From Lentzea albidocapillata subsp. violacea (GTDB taxonomy: Bacteria > Actinomycetota > Actinomycetes > Mycobacteriales > Pseudonocardiaceae), in assembly GCF_900100275.1 (NCBI RefSeq), contig NZ_FNET01000013.1:62001-126000 (forward strand): DNA of 64,000 nucleotides. Reading direction: 5' to 3'. A program made the translations under genes and the position numbers. A model generated the notes under the pieces. It was not told the origin of the DNA. It did not search any database and was given only the letters and a program-made list of their open reading frames with translations. The number at the start of each line of letters is the position of its first letter. Within the stretch, counting starts at the first letter, position 1. This document shows, piece after piece, positions 16,223 through 24,055 of the stretch.

Positions 16223-16900
16223 ATGGGAAGTTCGGACTCAGCGCTTGCCTCCGACCGGCTGCGCATCGACGGGGTGCTGGTTCAGCACTTCCGCGAGTCA
16301 GGGCTATCCGGACCCCGCTGGGACCAGTTCCACCGTCAGCTTCTCGGGCACGGACTCACGATCGTTACGAAGCTCGTGCGGTCCGGTGCCATCTTCTCCC
16401 GCTGCGGGCGGCAGGGCCGTTACCTGCACCAGCAGGACATCGGGCGGCAGGAGGCCGAGGAACTGGCGAGCGACGCGGTGTACGAGGGGTTCGTCTACTT
16501 CCGGGACCGGGGTCTGCTCGGCCGGGAGTGGACGGTCGAGCACGGCCAGCCGTTGAATGAGTACTTCCTCAACGCTTGCGTGCTCGCGTTCCCGAACGTG
16601 TACCGCCGCTGGCAGACGCACGCACTCGGCTGGCAGGACGTACGGCTCGTGGACACGCTTGCCTCGCTCGAACACGTCGTGGCCGAGGGAACGCCCGAGG
16701 ACGCGGTCATCGAGCAGGCGGCGGCGAACGCCGCGTTCGCCACGCTGAGCGAGGACAGCAAGCGGTTGCTCTTCCTTCATGACCAGGGCTATTCGCATGC
16801 GGAGATCGGTGAGTTGGTGCGACTCACCCCGCGCGCGGTCGAAGGGCGGATCCGGCGGGCGCGTCTCGCGGTGCGCCGGCGTCCAGAAGAGGAACGGTGA
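16223..16900 (+). CDS. Divergent sigma-70-like protein between SigD/ShbA copies 2 and 3
   Basis: 225 aa. The C-terminal part is a clear sigma region 4: AFATLSEDSKRLLFLHDQGY then SHAEIGELVRLTPRAVEGRI, with a basic RRARLAVRRRPEEER end. The N-terminal half (LLGHGLTIVTKLVRSGAIFS, a G/R-rich loop, EAEELASDAVYEGFVYFRDR) resembles a weak region 2 with an insert. It is not a SigD paralogue. ATG at 16223 lies shortly after a purine-rich AAGGACCAGGGGGC. The stop overlaps the start of copy 3 by 4 nt (GTGA), so the two are translationally coupled. Confidence 0.75.
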   Translation: MGSSDSALASDRLRIDGVLVQHFRESGLSGPRWDQFHRQLLGHGLTIVTKLVRSGAIFSRCGRQGRYLHQQDIGRQEAEELASDAVYEGFVYFRDRGLLGREWTVEHGQPLNEYFLNACVLAFPNVYRRWQTHALGWQDVRLVDTLASLEHVVAEGTPEDAVIEQAAANAAFATLSEDSKRLLFLHDQGYSHAEIGELVRLTPRAVEGRIRRARLAVRRRPEEER

Positions 16901-17625
16901 TCTGCGTGGAGTTCACACCCGGCCTGCACCGCAAGGTGCCCGCGGAAGCCGTCCAGGGCTCGTCCGTGGGCGGGCCGGTCTCCGCATCCAGGGGGACCCT
17001 CGACGCGTTGGTCGAGCGGACCACCGGTGGCGCTCAGGAGCCGGTCGACCCGCCGGCGCCCTCCTACTACTCGAGCCGCCCGCAGAACGCGGACGAGCAC
17101 GTCGCGCGCGCTGTCGCCGGTGATCGCGCCGCCATCGAACGGCTGCTCGGCACCATCCGGCCGTTGATCGTGCGGTACTGCCGTGCGCGCGTTGGATCGT
17201 TCGCGTCGGCCGACGACGTGGCGCAGGAGGTGTGCCTGGCCGTGCTGACCTCGTTGCCGTCGTATCGCGACCAGGGGCGTCCGTTCCTGGCGTTCGTCTA
17301 CGGGATCGCGGCGCACAAGGTGGCGGACTCGTTCCGCAGCTTCTCGCGCAACCGCGCCGAAGCCGTGCCCGAACTGCCGGAGTCGATGGACACCGCGGCC
17401 GGGCCTGAGCAGCGCGCGATGCAAGGAGAGCTCTCGGACCAGATGGCGACGCTTCTGCGCGTGTTGCCCGAGAAGCAGCGCGAGATAGTCGTGCTGCGCG
17501 TGATGGTGGGGTTGTCGGCGGAGGAGACGGCCGAGGCGGTCGGGTCGACGCCCGGTGCGGTCCGGGTCGCTCAGCACCGGGCGCTGTCGCGGTTGCGCAA
17601 GGAGCTCAATACCGCCAGCGAGTGA
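16897..17625 (+). CDS. SigD/ShbA-type sigma factor, copy 3, with N-terminal extension
   Basis: 242 aa if read from GTG 16897, which overlaps the previous stop by 4 nt. The first roughly 65 residues (MICVEFTPGLHRKVPAEAVQ, then a P/S/G-rich linker ending DPPAPSYYSSRPQNA) are absent from copies 1 and 2. After that it is collinear with them: VRYCRARVGSFASADDVAQE, AFVYGIAAHKVADSFRSFSR, LPEKQREIVVLRVMVGLSAE, ETAEAVGSTPGAVRVAQHRA. The extension keeps coding third-position bias, so it may be a real regulatory tail; a later GTG could be used instead. It overlaps the convergent glutamine-synthetase-like gene by 20 nt. Confidence 0.85.
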   Translation: MICVEFTPGLHRKVPAEAVQGSSVGGPVSASRGTLDALVERTTGGAQEPVDPPAPSYYSSRPQNADEHVARAVAGDRAAIERLLGTIRPLIVRYCRARVGSFASADDVAQEVCLAVLTSLPSYRDQGRPFLAFVYGIAAHKVADSFRSFSRNRAEAVPELPESMDTAAGPEQRAMQGELSDQMATLLRVLPEKQREIVVLRVMVGLSAEETAEAVGSTPGAVRVAQHRALSRLRKELNTASE

Positions 17626-18916
17626 TGTTGGCGATCCCCTGCGGACTCGAGTCCTTGTACCGCTCCATCTCACCGCGCCGCACGTCGGCGATCGTGCCCG
17701 CGAGCTCCTGGCCGAACGCCTCGGTGAGCACGGTGTCCTTCTCGAACTCGTCGACGGCTTCCTTGAGCGACGTGGGCAGGCGCTGGACGTCGCCGAGCAG
17801 CGCCGGGTCGACGTTGAGGCCTTCGGGCAGCACGGCCTGCGTGGCGATGCCGTCCAGACCGGCCGCGACCACGCCGGCGACGAGGAGGTACGGGTTCGCG
17901 GTCAGGTCGAAGCACTTGATTTCGAGGTTGTCCCGGATCAGGCGTAGCGCCGTTTCGCGGTTCTCCTCGCCCCACGCCACGAACGGTGCGGCCCACGTGT
18001 TCGGCACGAGCCTGAGATAGCTCGCGAGAGAGGGCGCGCCGATCGCGCACAACGCGCGGAGGTGGTTGAGGACGCCCGCGCTGAACTGCCTCGCCTCGTC
18101 CTGGAAGCCGTCGAAGAGGTTCGTGCCGTCGCGCCAGAGGCTCAGGTGCAGGTGGCCGCCGTTACCCACGCCGCCGTTGACGACCTTGGGGGAGAACGAC
18201 GGGCGCATGCCGTGCCGGATCGTGACGGCGCGGATGGTCTCCTTGACGAGCACGGCCGTGTCCGCGGCGGCCACCAGGTCCTCCGGCGCGGTGGAGACCT
18301 CGAACTGGCCGGCGGCGTACTCGGGGTGGAACTGGAGGACCTCGACGTCCTGCCGGTCCAGGGCGTTGAGGAGGTCGACGCAGTAGTCGGACACCTCGAC
18401 CTGGCGGGCGTGGCCGTACGCGGAGCCGCTCGTCGCGGGCACCCAGTCGTCGGTGCCGGTCCTGCCCAGGCACCACTCGATCTCGAAACCCGCCTGGGCG
18501 GTGAGGCCCGCGTCGGCGAGCTTCCGGACGGCCTTGCGGGCCTGCAGGCGCTGGTCCATCGGGTAGGGGACGCCGCTCTGGAAGTGGCGGTCGGCGGGGG
18601 CCCAGGCCCAGCCCGGCTGGCCCGCGAGCACGGTGAGGCGCTCGAGGTCGGGGTGCAGGCGCAGGTCGCCGACCGGGCCGCCGGCGAACCGGCCCTGGAT
18701 GATCCAGTCGTCGAACAGGAAGACGTCGAACACCGGTGACGCGCCCACGCCGTGCGCCGCCGCGTGGGCCAGTCTGCGCAGGGGGACGGACTTGGTGCGG
18801 GTGATGCCGCTGTTGTCGACCCAGGTGAGCGCCACGACGCTCACGTCCCGCGCGTTGAGCCCGTCGAAGAGTTCCGTTGCCCGCTCGAACCGCTGGTCCC
18901 GTTCCGCAGAGTCCAC
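17606..18916 (-). CDS. Glutamine synthetase family protein (GlnT / glutamylpolyamine-synthetase-like)
   Basis: 436-aa type I glutamine-synthetase fold ligase. Seen: the N-terminal beta-grasp region with LTWVDNSGITRTKSVPL, AGFEIEWCLGR, the ATP/metal block VVNGGVGNGGHLHLSLW, and YLRLVPNTWAAPFVAWGEEN. No GlnA-type adenylylation loop was recognised near the C-terminus, which ends SSPQGIANITRWRY. It belongs with the glutamyl-ligase branch (GlnA2-4, GlnT, PuuA) rather than housekeeping GlnA. The 5' end is 12 nt from the start of a divergent amidohydrolase; the same two domains are fused in fungal FluG and plant nodulin-type proteins. GTG start at 18916. Confidence 0.85.
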   Translation of the reverse strand: MDSAERDQRFERATELFDGLNARDVSVVALTWVDNSGITRTKSVPLRRLAHAAAHGVGASPVFDVFLFDDWIIQGRFAGGPVGDLRLHPDLERLTVLAGQPGWAWAPADRHFQSGVPYPMDQRLQARKAVRKLADAGLTAQAGFEIEWCLGRTGTDDWVPATSGSAYGHARQVEVSDYCVDLLNALDRQDVEVLQFHPEYAAGQFEVSTAPEDLVAAADTAVLVKETIRAVTIRHGMRPSFSPKVVNGGVGNGGHLHLSLWRDGTNLFDGFQDEARQFSAGVLNHLRALCAIGAPSLASYLRLVPNTWAAPFVAWGEENRETALRLIRDNLEIKCFDLTANPYLLVAGVVAAGLDGIATQAVLPEGLNVDPALLGDVQRLPTSLKEAVDEFEKDTVLTEAFGQELAGTIADVRRGEMERYKDSSPQGIANITRWRY

Positions 18917-18928
18917 GATCCTAAGGTT

Positions 18929-20026
18929 ATGGGCATCTTGCCGTTCGTCGCCGAACTAGGGCTGATAGATCACCACTGCCACGGTGTGTTGCGCACCGAC
19001 AGCGCTCGTCCGGAGTTCGAGTCGTTGTTGCTGGAGGCCGATGCGGTCTCCCCGCTGGGTGGGTCGTTCTTCGACTCCGCCGTGGGGTTCGCGGTGCGGC
19101 GCTGGTGCGCGCCGTTGCTGGACCTGCCACGGCACGCGTCCGCCGACGAGTACCTCGAACGGCGGAACTCGCTGCACATCGCCGAGGTGTCGCGCACGTT
19201 CCTGATGGCGTCCGGGATCCACACGTTCCTGGTGGACGGCGGGTTCCAGCCTGATCGGCTGCTGTCGGCCGCCGAACTGGCCGGGCTGGGCGGGGGTGTC
19301 GCGCACGAGATCGTGCGGCTGGAGGTGCTGGCGGAGACGTTGAGGCCTTCGGTCTCGCCCCCGGAGTTCGTCGACCTCGTCCGGTCGCGGCTCGCCTCGT
19401 CGTCGGCGGTGGGGGCGAAGTCCGTTGCGGCGTACCGGATCGGGCTGGGGCTTCCTGGCGTGCGGCCTGCTGACGCGGAGGTGGAGCGTGCGGTGGCGGC
19501 GTGGTCGTCCGGGCGGCTGGAGGACCCGGTGGTGATCACCTGGCTCGCTTGGGAGGCGTTGGACGCCGGGCTGCCGTTGCAGTTCCACGTGGGGTACGGC
19601 GACTCGGACCTCGATCTGCACCAGTGCGATCCGTCGTTGCTGACGCCGTTCCTGCGGGCGACCGCTGCCCTTGGTGTGCCGGTGTTGCTGCTGCACAACT
19701 ACCCGTTCCACCGGCAGGCCGGGTACCTCGCGCAGGTGTTCCCGCACGTGTTCTGCGATCTCGGGCTGGCCACGCACGGGCTGGGACACCAGGCGTCGCG
19801 GGTGTTCGCCGAGGCGCTGGAGATCGTGCCGTACGGGAAGTTCCTGTTCTCCTCCGATGCCTTCGCTCTGCCCGAGTTGTACTACCTCGGAGCGTTGCTG
19901 TTCCGGCGCGCGTTGTCGGACTTCCTGGCTGATGGGTTGCGGAGTGACGCGTTCGTGGAGGACGACGCGCATCGCATCGCACGGCTCATCGCGTCGGAGA
20001 ACGCCTCGCGCGTGTACAAACTGTAG
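18929..20026 (+). CDS. Amidohydrolase-superfamily protein, FluG N-terminal-like
   Basis: 365-aa metal-dependent TIM-barrel hydrolase. Seen: the N-terminal metal motif LGLIDHHCHGVLRTD (H-x-H), QFHVGYGDSDLDLHQCDPS, LLLHNYPFHRQAGYLAQVF, and FLFSSDAFALPELYY with the late aspartate. This is the pattern of the FluG/nodulin amidohydrolase half. ATG at 18929 is used; it is only 12 bp from the divergent ligase start, so there is little room for leaders. Together with the ligase it may make and break gamma-glutamyl amides, but the substrate is not deducible. Confidence 0.83.
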   Translation: MGILPFVAELGLIDHHCHGVLRTDSARPEFESLLLEADAVSPLGGSFFDSAVGFAVRRWCAPLLDLPRHASADEYLERRNSLHIAEVSRTFLMASGIHTFLVDGGFQPDRLLSAAELAGLGGGVAHEIVRLEVLAETLRPSVSPPEFVDLVRSRLASSSAVGAKSVAAYRIGLGLPGVRPADAEVERAVAAWSSGRLEDPVVITWLAWEALDAGLPLQFHVGYGDSDLDLHQCDPSLLTPFLRATAALGVPVLLLHNYPFHRQAGYLAQVFPHVFCDLGLATHGLGHQASRVFAEALEIVPYGKFLFSSDAFALPELYYLGALLFRRALSDFLADGLRSDAFVEDDAHRIARLIASENASRVYKL

Positions 20027-20034
20027 GATTTGCG

Positions 20035-20050
20035 TCGAACTGACGTTCGA
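20035..20050 (+). promoter_or_regulatory. LexA (SOS) box upstream of dinB
   Basis: TCGAAC-TGAC-GTTCGA is a perfect match to the actinobacterial LexA consensus TCGAAC-N4-GTTCGA and a perfect dyad. It lies 12 nt before the dinB ATG, where LexA would block transcription. DNA damage should induce this polymerase. Confidence 0.88.
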
Positions 20051-20061
20051 AAGGGGTGTTC

Positions 20062-21336
20062 ATGGGTCGCAGTGCGAACCTGCCACGCGGCCTGGTGGAC
20101 CGGTTCCGTGCGCGTGATGGCGTCTGGCCTGACGACACGGGCTGCCGCATGCTGCACGTCGACATGGACGCCTTCTACGCGTCGGTGGAGATCCGCGAAC
20201 GCCCTGAGCTTGAATCCGTGCCCGTCGTTGTCGGCGGCGTCGGTGGGCGGGGCGTCGTGAGTTCCGCGAACTACCTCGCGCGTGAGTACGGCGTGCGTTC
20301 CGCGATGCCCACCGCGCATGCCCGCCGGTTGGCGCCTCACGCCGTGTACCTGCCGCCGCAGTTCGATCTCTACCAGGAGGTCTCGCGCGGGGTCATGGCG
20401 ATCTTCCGCGACATCACCCCGCTGGTGGAGCCACTGTCGCTGGACGAGGCCTTTCTCGACGTCGGTGGCGCGCTCCGCCGGCTGGGCCTGACGCCCGGCG
20501 GCATCGGGGAGTTGATCAGGGCCCGCGTGCTGGCGGACCAGGGCGTGTCCTGTTCGGTCGGGGTGTCGTCGACGAAGTTCCTCGCGAAGCTCGCCTCGGG
20601 CATGTGCAAGCCCGACGGCATGATGGTCGTTCCTGCTGCTGCTTCTCTCGAGTTCCTGCACCCGCTGCCGGTCTCCGCTTTGTGGGGCGTGGGCGCGAAA
20701 ACCGCTGCGAGGCTAGAGGGACTGGGCCTGGAGACCGTCGCCGACGTGGCCGCCATGCCTCTGCCGCGCCTGCGCCGCAAGATCGGCGTGGCCCTGGCGG
20801 AGCACCTGTACACGCTGGCCTCCGGGGTGGACGACCGCGCGGTGGTGCCGGTGTCGCGGGAGAAGTCGATCGGCGCCGAGGAGACCTTCGAGGTCGACGT
20901 CGCCGACCGCGCACTGCTGCGCCGCGAGCTGCTACGCCTCTCGGAGCGCTCGGCGGGTTCGTTGCGCGCCAAGGGTCTGCACGGCCGGACGGTGTCGATC
21001 AAAGTCCGCTTCTCCGACTTCACCACGATCACCCGCTCCCGCACCCTGCCGGTGTCGACCGACGTGACCCAGGAGATCTTCCGCGTGGCCGCCGAGCTCC
21101 TCGACACCCAGGTCCCGCCCGGCGACGTCCGTCTGATCGGCGTCCGAATAGAGGGTCTTGACAACGCCGACTCCGCCCAACAATTGATCTTCGACGCCCC
21201 GGAACGAGGCTGGCGCGAAGCCGAACAAGCCGCCGACCAGGCCCGTTCCCGCTTCGGCTCGCTGGCCGTCCGGCCGGCCTCACTACTCCGCGACAGTCCA
21301 GAAAGGACAGCGGACTTCGAACCGAAGCCCGAGTGA
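20062..21336 (+). CDS. dinB: DNA polymerase IV (Y family)
   Basis: 424-aa translesion polymerase. Seen: palm motif MLHVDMDAFYASVEIRERPE with the first catalytic aspartate, YLAREYGVRSAMPTAHARRL in the fingers, LSLDEAFLDV with the D-E pair, SVGVSSTKFLAKLASGMCKP, the HhH region WGVGAKTAARLEGLGLETVA, and a little-finger domain SREKSIGAEETFEV. About 30 residues precede the palm (RSANLPRGLVDRFRARDGVW), as in the longer actinobacterial DinB. ATG at 20062 follows GAAAGGGG; a GTG two codons upstream is possible. The C-terminus ends shortly after the little finger, with no obvious clamp-binding motif. Confidence 0.93.
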   Translation: MGRSANLPRGLVDRFRARDGVWPDDTGCRMLHVDMDAFYASVEIRERPELESVPVVVGGVGGRGVVSSANYLAREYGVRSAMPTAHARRLAPHAVYLPPQFDLYQEVSRGVMAIFRDITPLVEPLSLDEAFLDVGGALRRLGLTPGGIGELIRARVLADQGVSCSVGVSSTKFLAKLASGMCKPDGMMVVPAAASLEFLHPLPVSALWGVGAKTAARLEGLGLETVADVAAMPLPRLRRKIGVALAEHLYTLASGVDDRAVVPVSREKSIGAEETFEVDVADRALLRRELLRLSERSAGSLRAKGLHGRTVSIKVRFSDFTTITRSRTLPVSTDVTQEIFRVAAELLDTQVPPGDVRLIGVRIEGLDNADSAQQLIFDAPERGWREAEQAADQARSRFGSLAVRPASLLRDSPERTADFEPKPE

Positions 21337-21343
21337 TCGCGAC

Positions 21344-21370
21344 TTGTCCACAGCCCCAAACTTGTCCACA
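21344..21370 (+). promoter_or_regulatory. Two consensus DnaA boxes
   Basis: TTGTCCACA occurs twice in the same direction, at 21344-21352 and 21362-21370, 18 nt apart, just after dinB and before the next gene. This is the actinobacterial DnaA-box consensus. No dnaA, dnaN or AT-rich unwinding element is nearby, so it is not oriC. It could titrate DnaA or control the gene at 21422. Confidence 0.6.
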
Positions 21371-21421
21371 GATCCCGCGTCCCCCGGAATTCCCCGCCAT
21401 CCCCGCCCCCACCATTGACCC

Positions 21422-22084
21422 ATGCGCCACCCCATCGACCTGGAAGCCCTGGGCACCCTCTTCGTCCACCGAGTGGCCCCAGTGGCAGCCCTGATCCACA
21501 TAGGACTGTCGTCGTCCCTGATCGACCAGCGCTGCCGTCCGGGCGGCCCCTGGCAGCGCCTCTTCCCGAGCATCTTCCTGCTGTCCAGAGCAGGCCCGTC
21601 CCGGGAACAACTGGTGCAGGCCGCCCTCCTCTACGCGGGAGAAGGCGCGATGCTCACCGCGTTCGACGCCCTCTACCTGCACGGCATGAGATCCGTCCTG
21701 CCGACAGCGGACGCCATCCACGTCCTGGCCCCACGCAACTCCGGCGCCTGGGGCCACGGCACCCTGCGCCTGGAACGAACGGACCGCCTACCCAAACCAG
21801 CCCTGCGCCGAGGCTTCCACGTGGCCCCCTTGGAACGCGCGGCGGTAGACGCGATCCGCCGAACCCGCTCGATCCCGGACACCAAGGCCATCCTCGACGA
21901 GGTGACGCACTACGTGGGCATCCAAGCCCTCAGAGCCGAGCTGGCCATGGCCCCGCGCAAGGGCACCACCCTGGCCCGCAAGCTCCTGGGCGACTCCCCA
22001 GCCCGCCAACTGGAACTGGCCGTGATGGACCACCACCGCCCCCCGTCCGTCCCACAAGCCCGAACCCCACAACCAGTCGGCTGA
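21422..22084 (+). CDS. Uncharacterised protein, AbiEi/DUF559-type N-terminal-like
   Basis: 220 aa. The pattern (start MRHPIDLEALGTLFVHRVAP, WQRLFPSIFLLSRAGPSREQ, AALLYAGEGAMLTAFDALYL, LERTDRLPKPALRRGFHVAP, LERAAVDAIRRTRSIPDTKA) resembles actinobacterial proteins in which an AbiEi-like winged-helix part precedes a DUF559 endonuclease-like domain. Here the reading frame ends about where that second domain would begin, and repeats follow, so it may be truncated. ATG at 21422 follows TTGACCC; no good ribosome site is seen. Function unknown. Confidence 0.55.
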   Translation: MRHPIDLEALGTLFVHRVAPVAALIHIGLSSSLIDQRCRPGGPWQRLFPSIFLLSRAGPSREQLVQAALLYAGEGAMLTAFDALYLHGMRSVLPTADAIHVLAPRNSGAWGHGTLRLERTDRLPKPALRRGFHVAPLERAAVDAIRRTRSIPDTKAILDEVTHYVGIQALRAELAMAPRKGTTLARKLLGDSPARQLELAVMDHHRPPSVPQARTPQPVG

Positions 22085-22228
22085 CCCGCCCGGCCCACAA
22101 GGCATCCGGCCACGGCCAAGCACTACCTCGCACACCCCGCAAGGCAAGTCGCCCCCGGCAGCCTGCGGCCCGCCGGCTCGCTGTCCGAGGCGACAGCCGC
22201 GCCGACGCCGTCACGCGAGCAGCGGCGC

Positions 22229-22668
22229 CGAGCCCGACCCTGCGCCGTTGTCGCACGCCGATCCGGCAGCCCGCCCACCAACGTTGGTGGGCAGTCGGCC
22301 CGCCGATCCAGCCCACCGGCCCAGCCTGCCGAGCCCGCCTGCCGAGCCCACTGGCCGCGCCTACCGGCCGCGCCTACCGACGAACGCGCTGCCGGGCCGC
22401 ACCCCGCTCACCCCGAGCTTGACCCTGCGCTGTTGTCGCAGGCCGATCCGGCAGCCCGCCCACCAACGTTGTCGGGCAGCCGGGCCACCGGCCGAGCCCA
22501 CCGACCAGAGCCCTGCCGGGCCGCACCCCGCTCACCCCGAGCTTCACCCCCGCGCTGTTGTCGCACACCGATACGGCGGCCCGGCTGCCCACCAACGTTG
22601 TTGGGCAACCGGCCCGCCGGCCCAGCCCGCCGACCCAACGCCCAGCCGGGCCGCACCCCGCTCACCCT
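22229..22668. repeat. Three tandem imperfect repeats, each with a palindromic core
   Basis: Copy 1 about 22229-22412, copy 2 22413-22536 (124 bp), copy 3 22537-22668. Each has the order: CCGAGC-T/C, CCTGCGC-GTTGTCGCA, CCGATCCGGC, a CCCACCAACGTT core, then GCCGGGCCGCACCCCGCTCA. Copy 1's core GCCCACCAACGTTGGTGGGC (22273-22292) is a perfect 20-bp dyad. In copies 2 and 3 the left arm is kept while the right arm drifts (GTCGGG, GTTGGG). The DNA is proline-codon rich on the plus strand, but no frame has a credible start or family. From 22085 to 22228 nothing else is seen. Confidence 0.8.
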
Positions 22669-22819
22669 GAGTTGCTGGCTTGAACCAGGAGGTCTACGTC
22701 CTTAGTGGATACTTGCCGTGACGTCGGTCGCGTGGCCAACCACATAAGACCGCGGTTCGCGCAGGCTGAGGTCGGATATCCGCCAGCGGGTCGCCGTGAT
22801 TGACACGAGACTGAGGGCT

Positions 22820-23770
22820 ATGCGCGGGAAAGTGATGTTGCAGTTCGTGCTGCTGGCCTTGGCTTGGGGTGCGAGCTTCTTGTTCATCAAGGTGGCTCTT
22901 GACGGGTTGTCACCGGCGCAGGTAGTGCTGGGCCGCCTCGTTGCCGGCGCGGCCGCGCTGGTGGTGATCGCTGCCGTCACACGGCAGTCGCTGCCGCGTG
23001 ATCCTGTTGTGTGGTTGCATCTGGCGGTCGTCGCGATCCTGTTGTGTGTTGTGCCGTTCCTGTTGTTCGCGTGGGCGGGACAGCATGTGGATTCGGGGCT
23101 GGCCAGCATCTACAACGCGACGACGCCGCTGATGACGATGATCGTTGCGTTGGCGGTGCTGCCCGATGAGCGACTGACCCGCACCAGTCTGGTCGGATTG
23201 GCGGTGGGTTTCGCGGGTGTGGTGGTCGTACTGGCACCCTGGCGAGGAGCGACGGGCAGTTCGATCGCGGCACAAACAGCGTGTTTGCTGGCGACTTTCT
23301 GCTACGGAGTGGCCTTCGTGTACGTGCGCCGGTTTGTCTCCCCGCTGAGGCTCCCCGCAGTGGCGGTGACGACCGTCCAGGTAGGCATAGGCGCGTTGAT
23401 CATGCTGCTTGCAGCGCCGTTCATCGCGACTGCACCGGCGCATCTGTCCTGGCCGGTTGTGCTCAGCGTGACGGCGCTGGGAGTTGTCGGAACCGGTTTG
23501 GCATACGTGTGGAATACCAACGTCGTAGCCGATTGGGGCGCCACCAAGGCGTCGACCGTCACGTACCTGACTCCGATCGTGGGTGTGTCTTTGGGCGTCG
23601 CGGTACTAGGCGAGCGGTTGTCGTGGAGCGAGCCGGTCGGCGCGCTGATTGTTCTGGTGGGCATGGCGCTGCTGCAGAACCGAGCGAAGACGTCCGTTTC
23701 TGCGTCTGGCATCGCCCAGGTTCACGTCAGCCAGCCGACCGTGCCGCCCAGCCGGTCCGGATCCGGCTGA
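22820..23770 (+). CDS. EamA/DMT-family transporter
   Basis: 316-aa membrane protein with ten predicted helices in two EamA halves: half 1 begins FVLLALAWGASFLFIKVALD and contains the SIYNATTPLMTMIVA helix; half 2 begins AQTACLLATFCYGVAFVYVR and contains STVTYLTPIVGVSLGVAVLG before GERLSWSEPVGALIVLVGMA. Most such proteins export metabolites or amino acids; the substrate is unknown. ATG at 22820 is used; a GTG at 22796 and an ATG at 22835 are alternatives. Its G/C third-position bias is somewhat weaker than in its neighbours and it lies between repeats and a spacer, which may mark a transferred gene. Confidence 0.85.
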   Translation: MRGKVMLQFVLLALAWGASFLFIKVALDGLSPAQVVLGRLVAGAAALVVIAAVTRQSLPRDPVVWLHLAVVAILLCVVPFLLFAWAGQHVDSGLASIYNATTPLMTMIVALAVLPDERLTRTSLVGLAVGFAGVVVVLAPWRGATGSSIAAQTACLLATFCYGVAFVYVRRFVSPLRLPAVAVTTVQVGIGALIMLLAAPFIATAPAHLSWPVVLSVTALGVVGTGLAYVWNTNVVADWGATKASTVTYLTPIVGVSLGVAVLGERLSWSEPVGALIVLVGMALLQNRAKTSVSASGIAQVHVSQPTVPPSRSGSG

Positions 23771-24055
23771 CACGACCTCCAGGTGGTGTTGTAACCACCA
23801 CGCTAGAAGCACACCTGCACCGCGCGTGACCACCGGCAGAGCGACCTTCACCCGCGCCCCGGCATCGCGATCCGGATCGCGAACTAGCCGATTCACCCAA
23901 CCTGACCTGCGTATCTCAATCAAACCCATTGGTGGACAACAAGTTTCGACTACCAAGACAGCCACTGAGTGAAAGCCTGCCAACCCCGCCTGGCGCGGCA
24001 CCCGAACCCCACCCGGTGCAGCGCCGAATCCCGGCCGCCGCAGCGAAAGGAGCCA

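Noticed and set aside
21344..21370. Replication origin
   Set aside because: Only two DnaA boxes, no AT-rich unwinding region and no dnaA/dnaN nearby.
21415..22422. 335-aa proline-rich plus-strand frame through the repeat region
   Set aside because: Composition follows the repeats, and it overlaps a better-supported frame from 21422; no ribosome site or family.
22702..22800. Short ORF from GTG near 22704 after AGGAGG
   Set aside because: Spacing to the ribosome-like site is too long (about 11 nt), third-position bias is weak and the peptide has no features.
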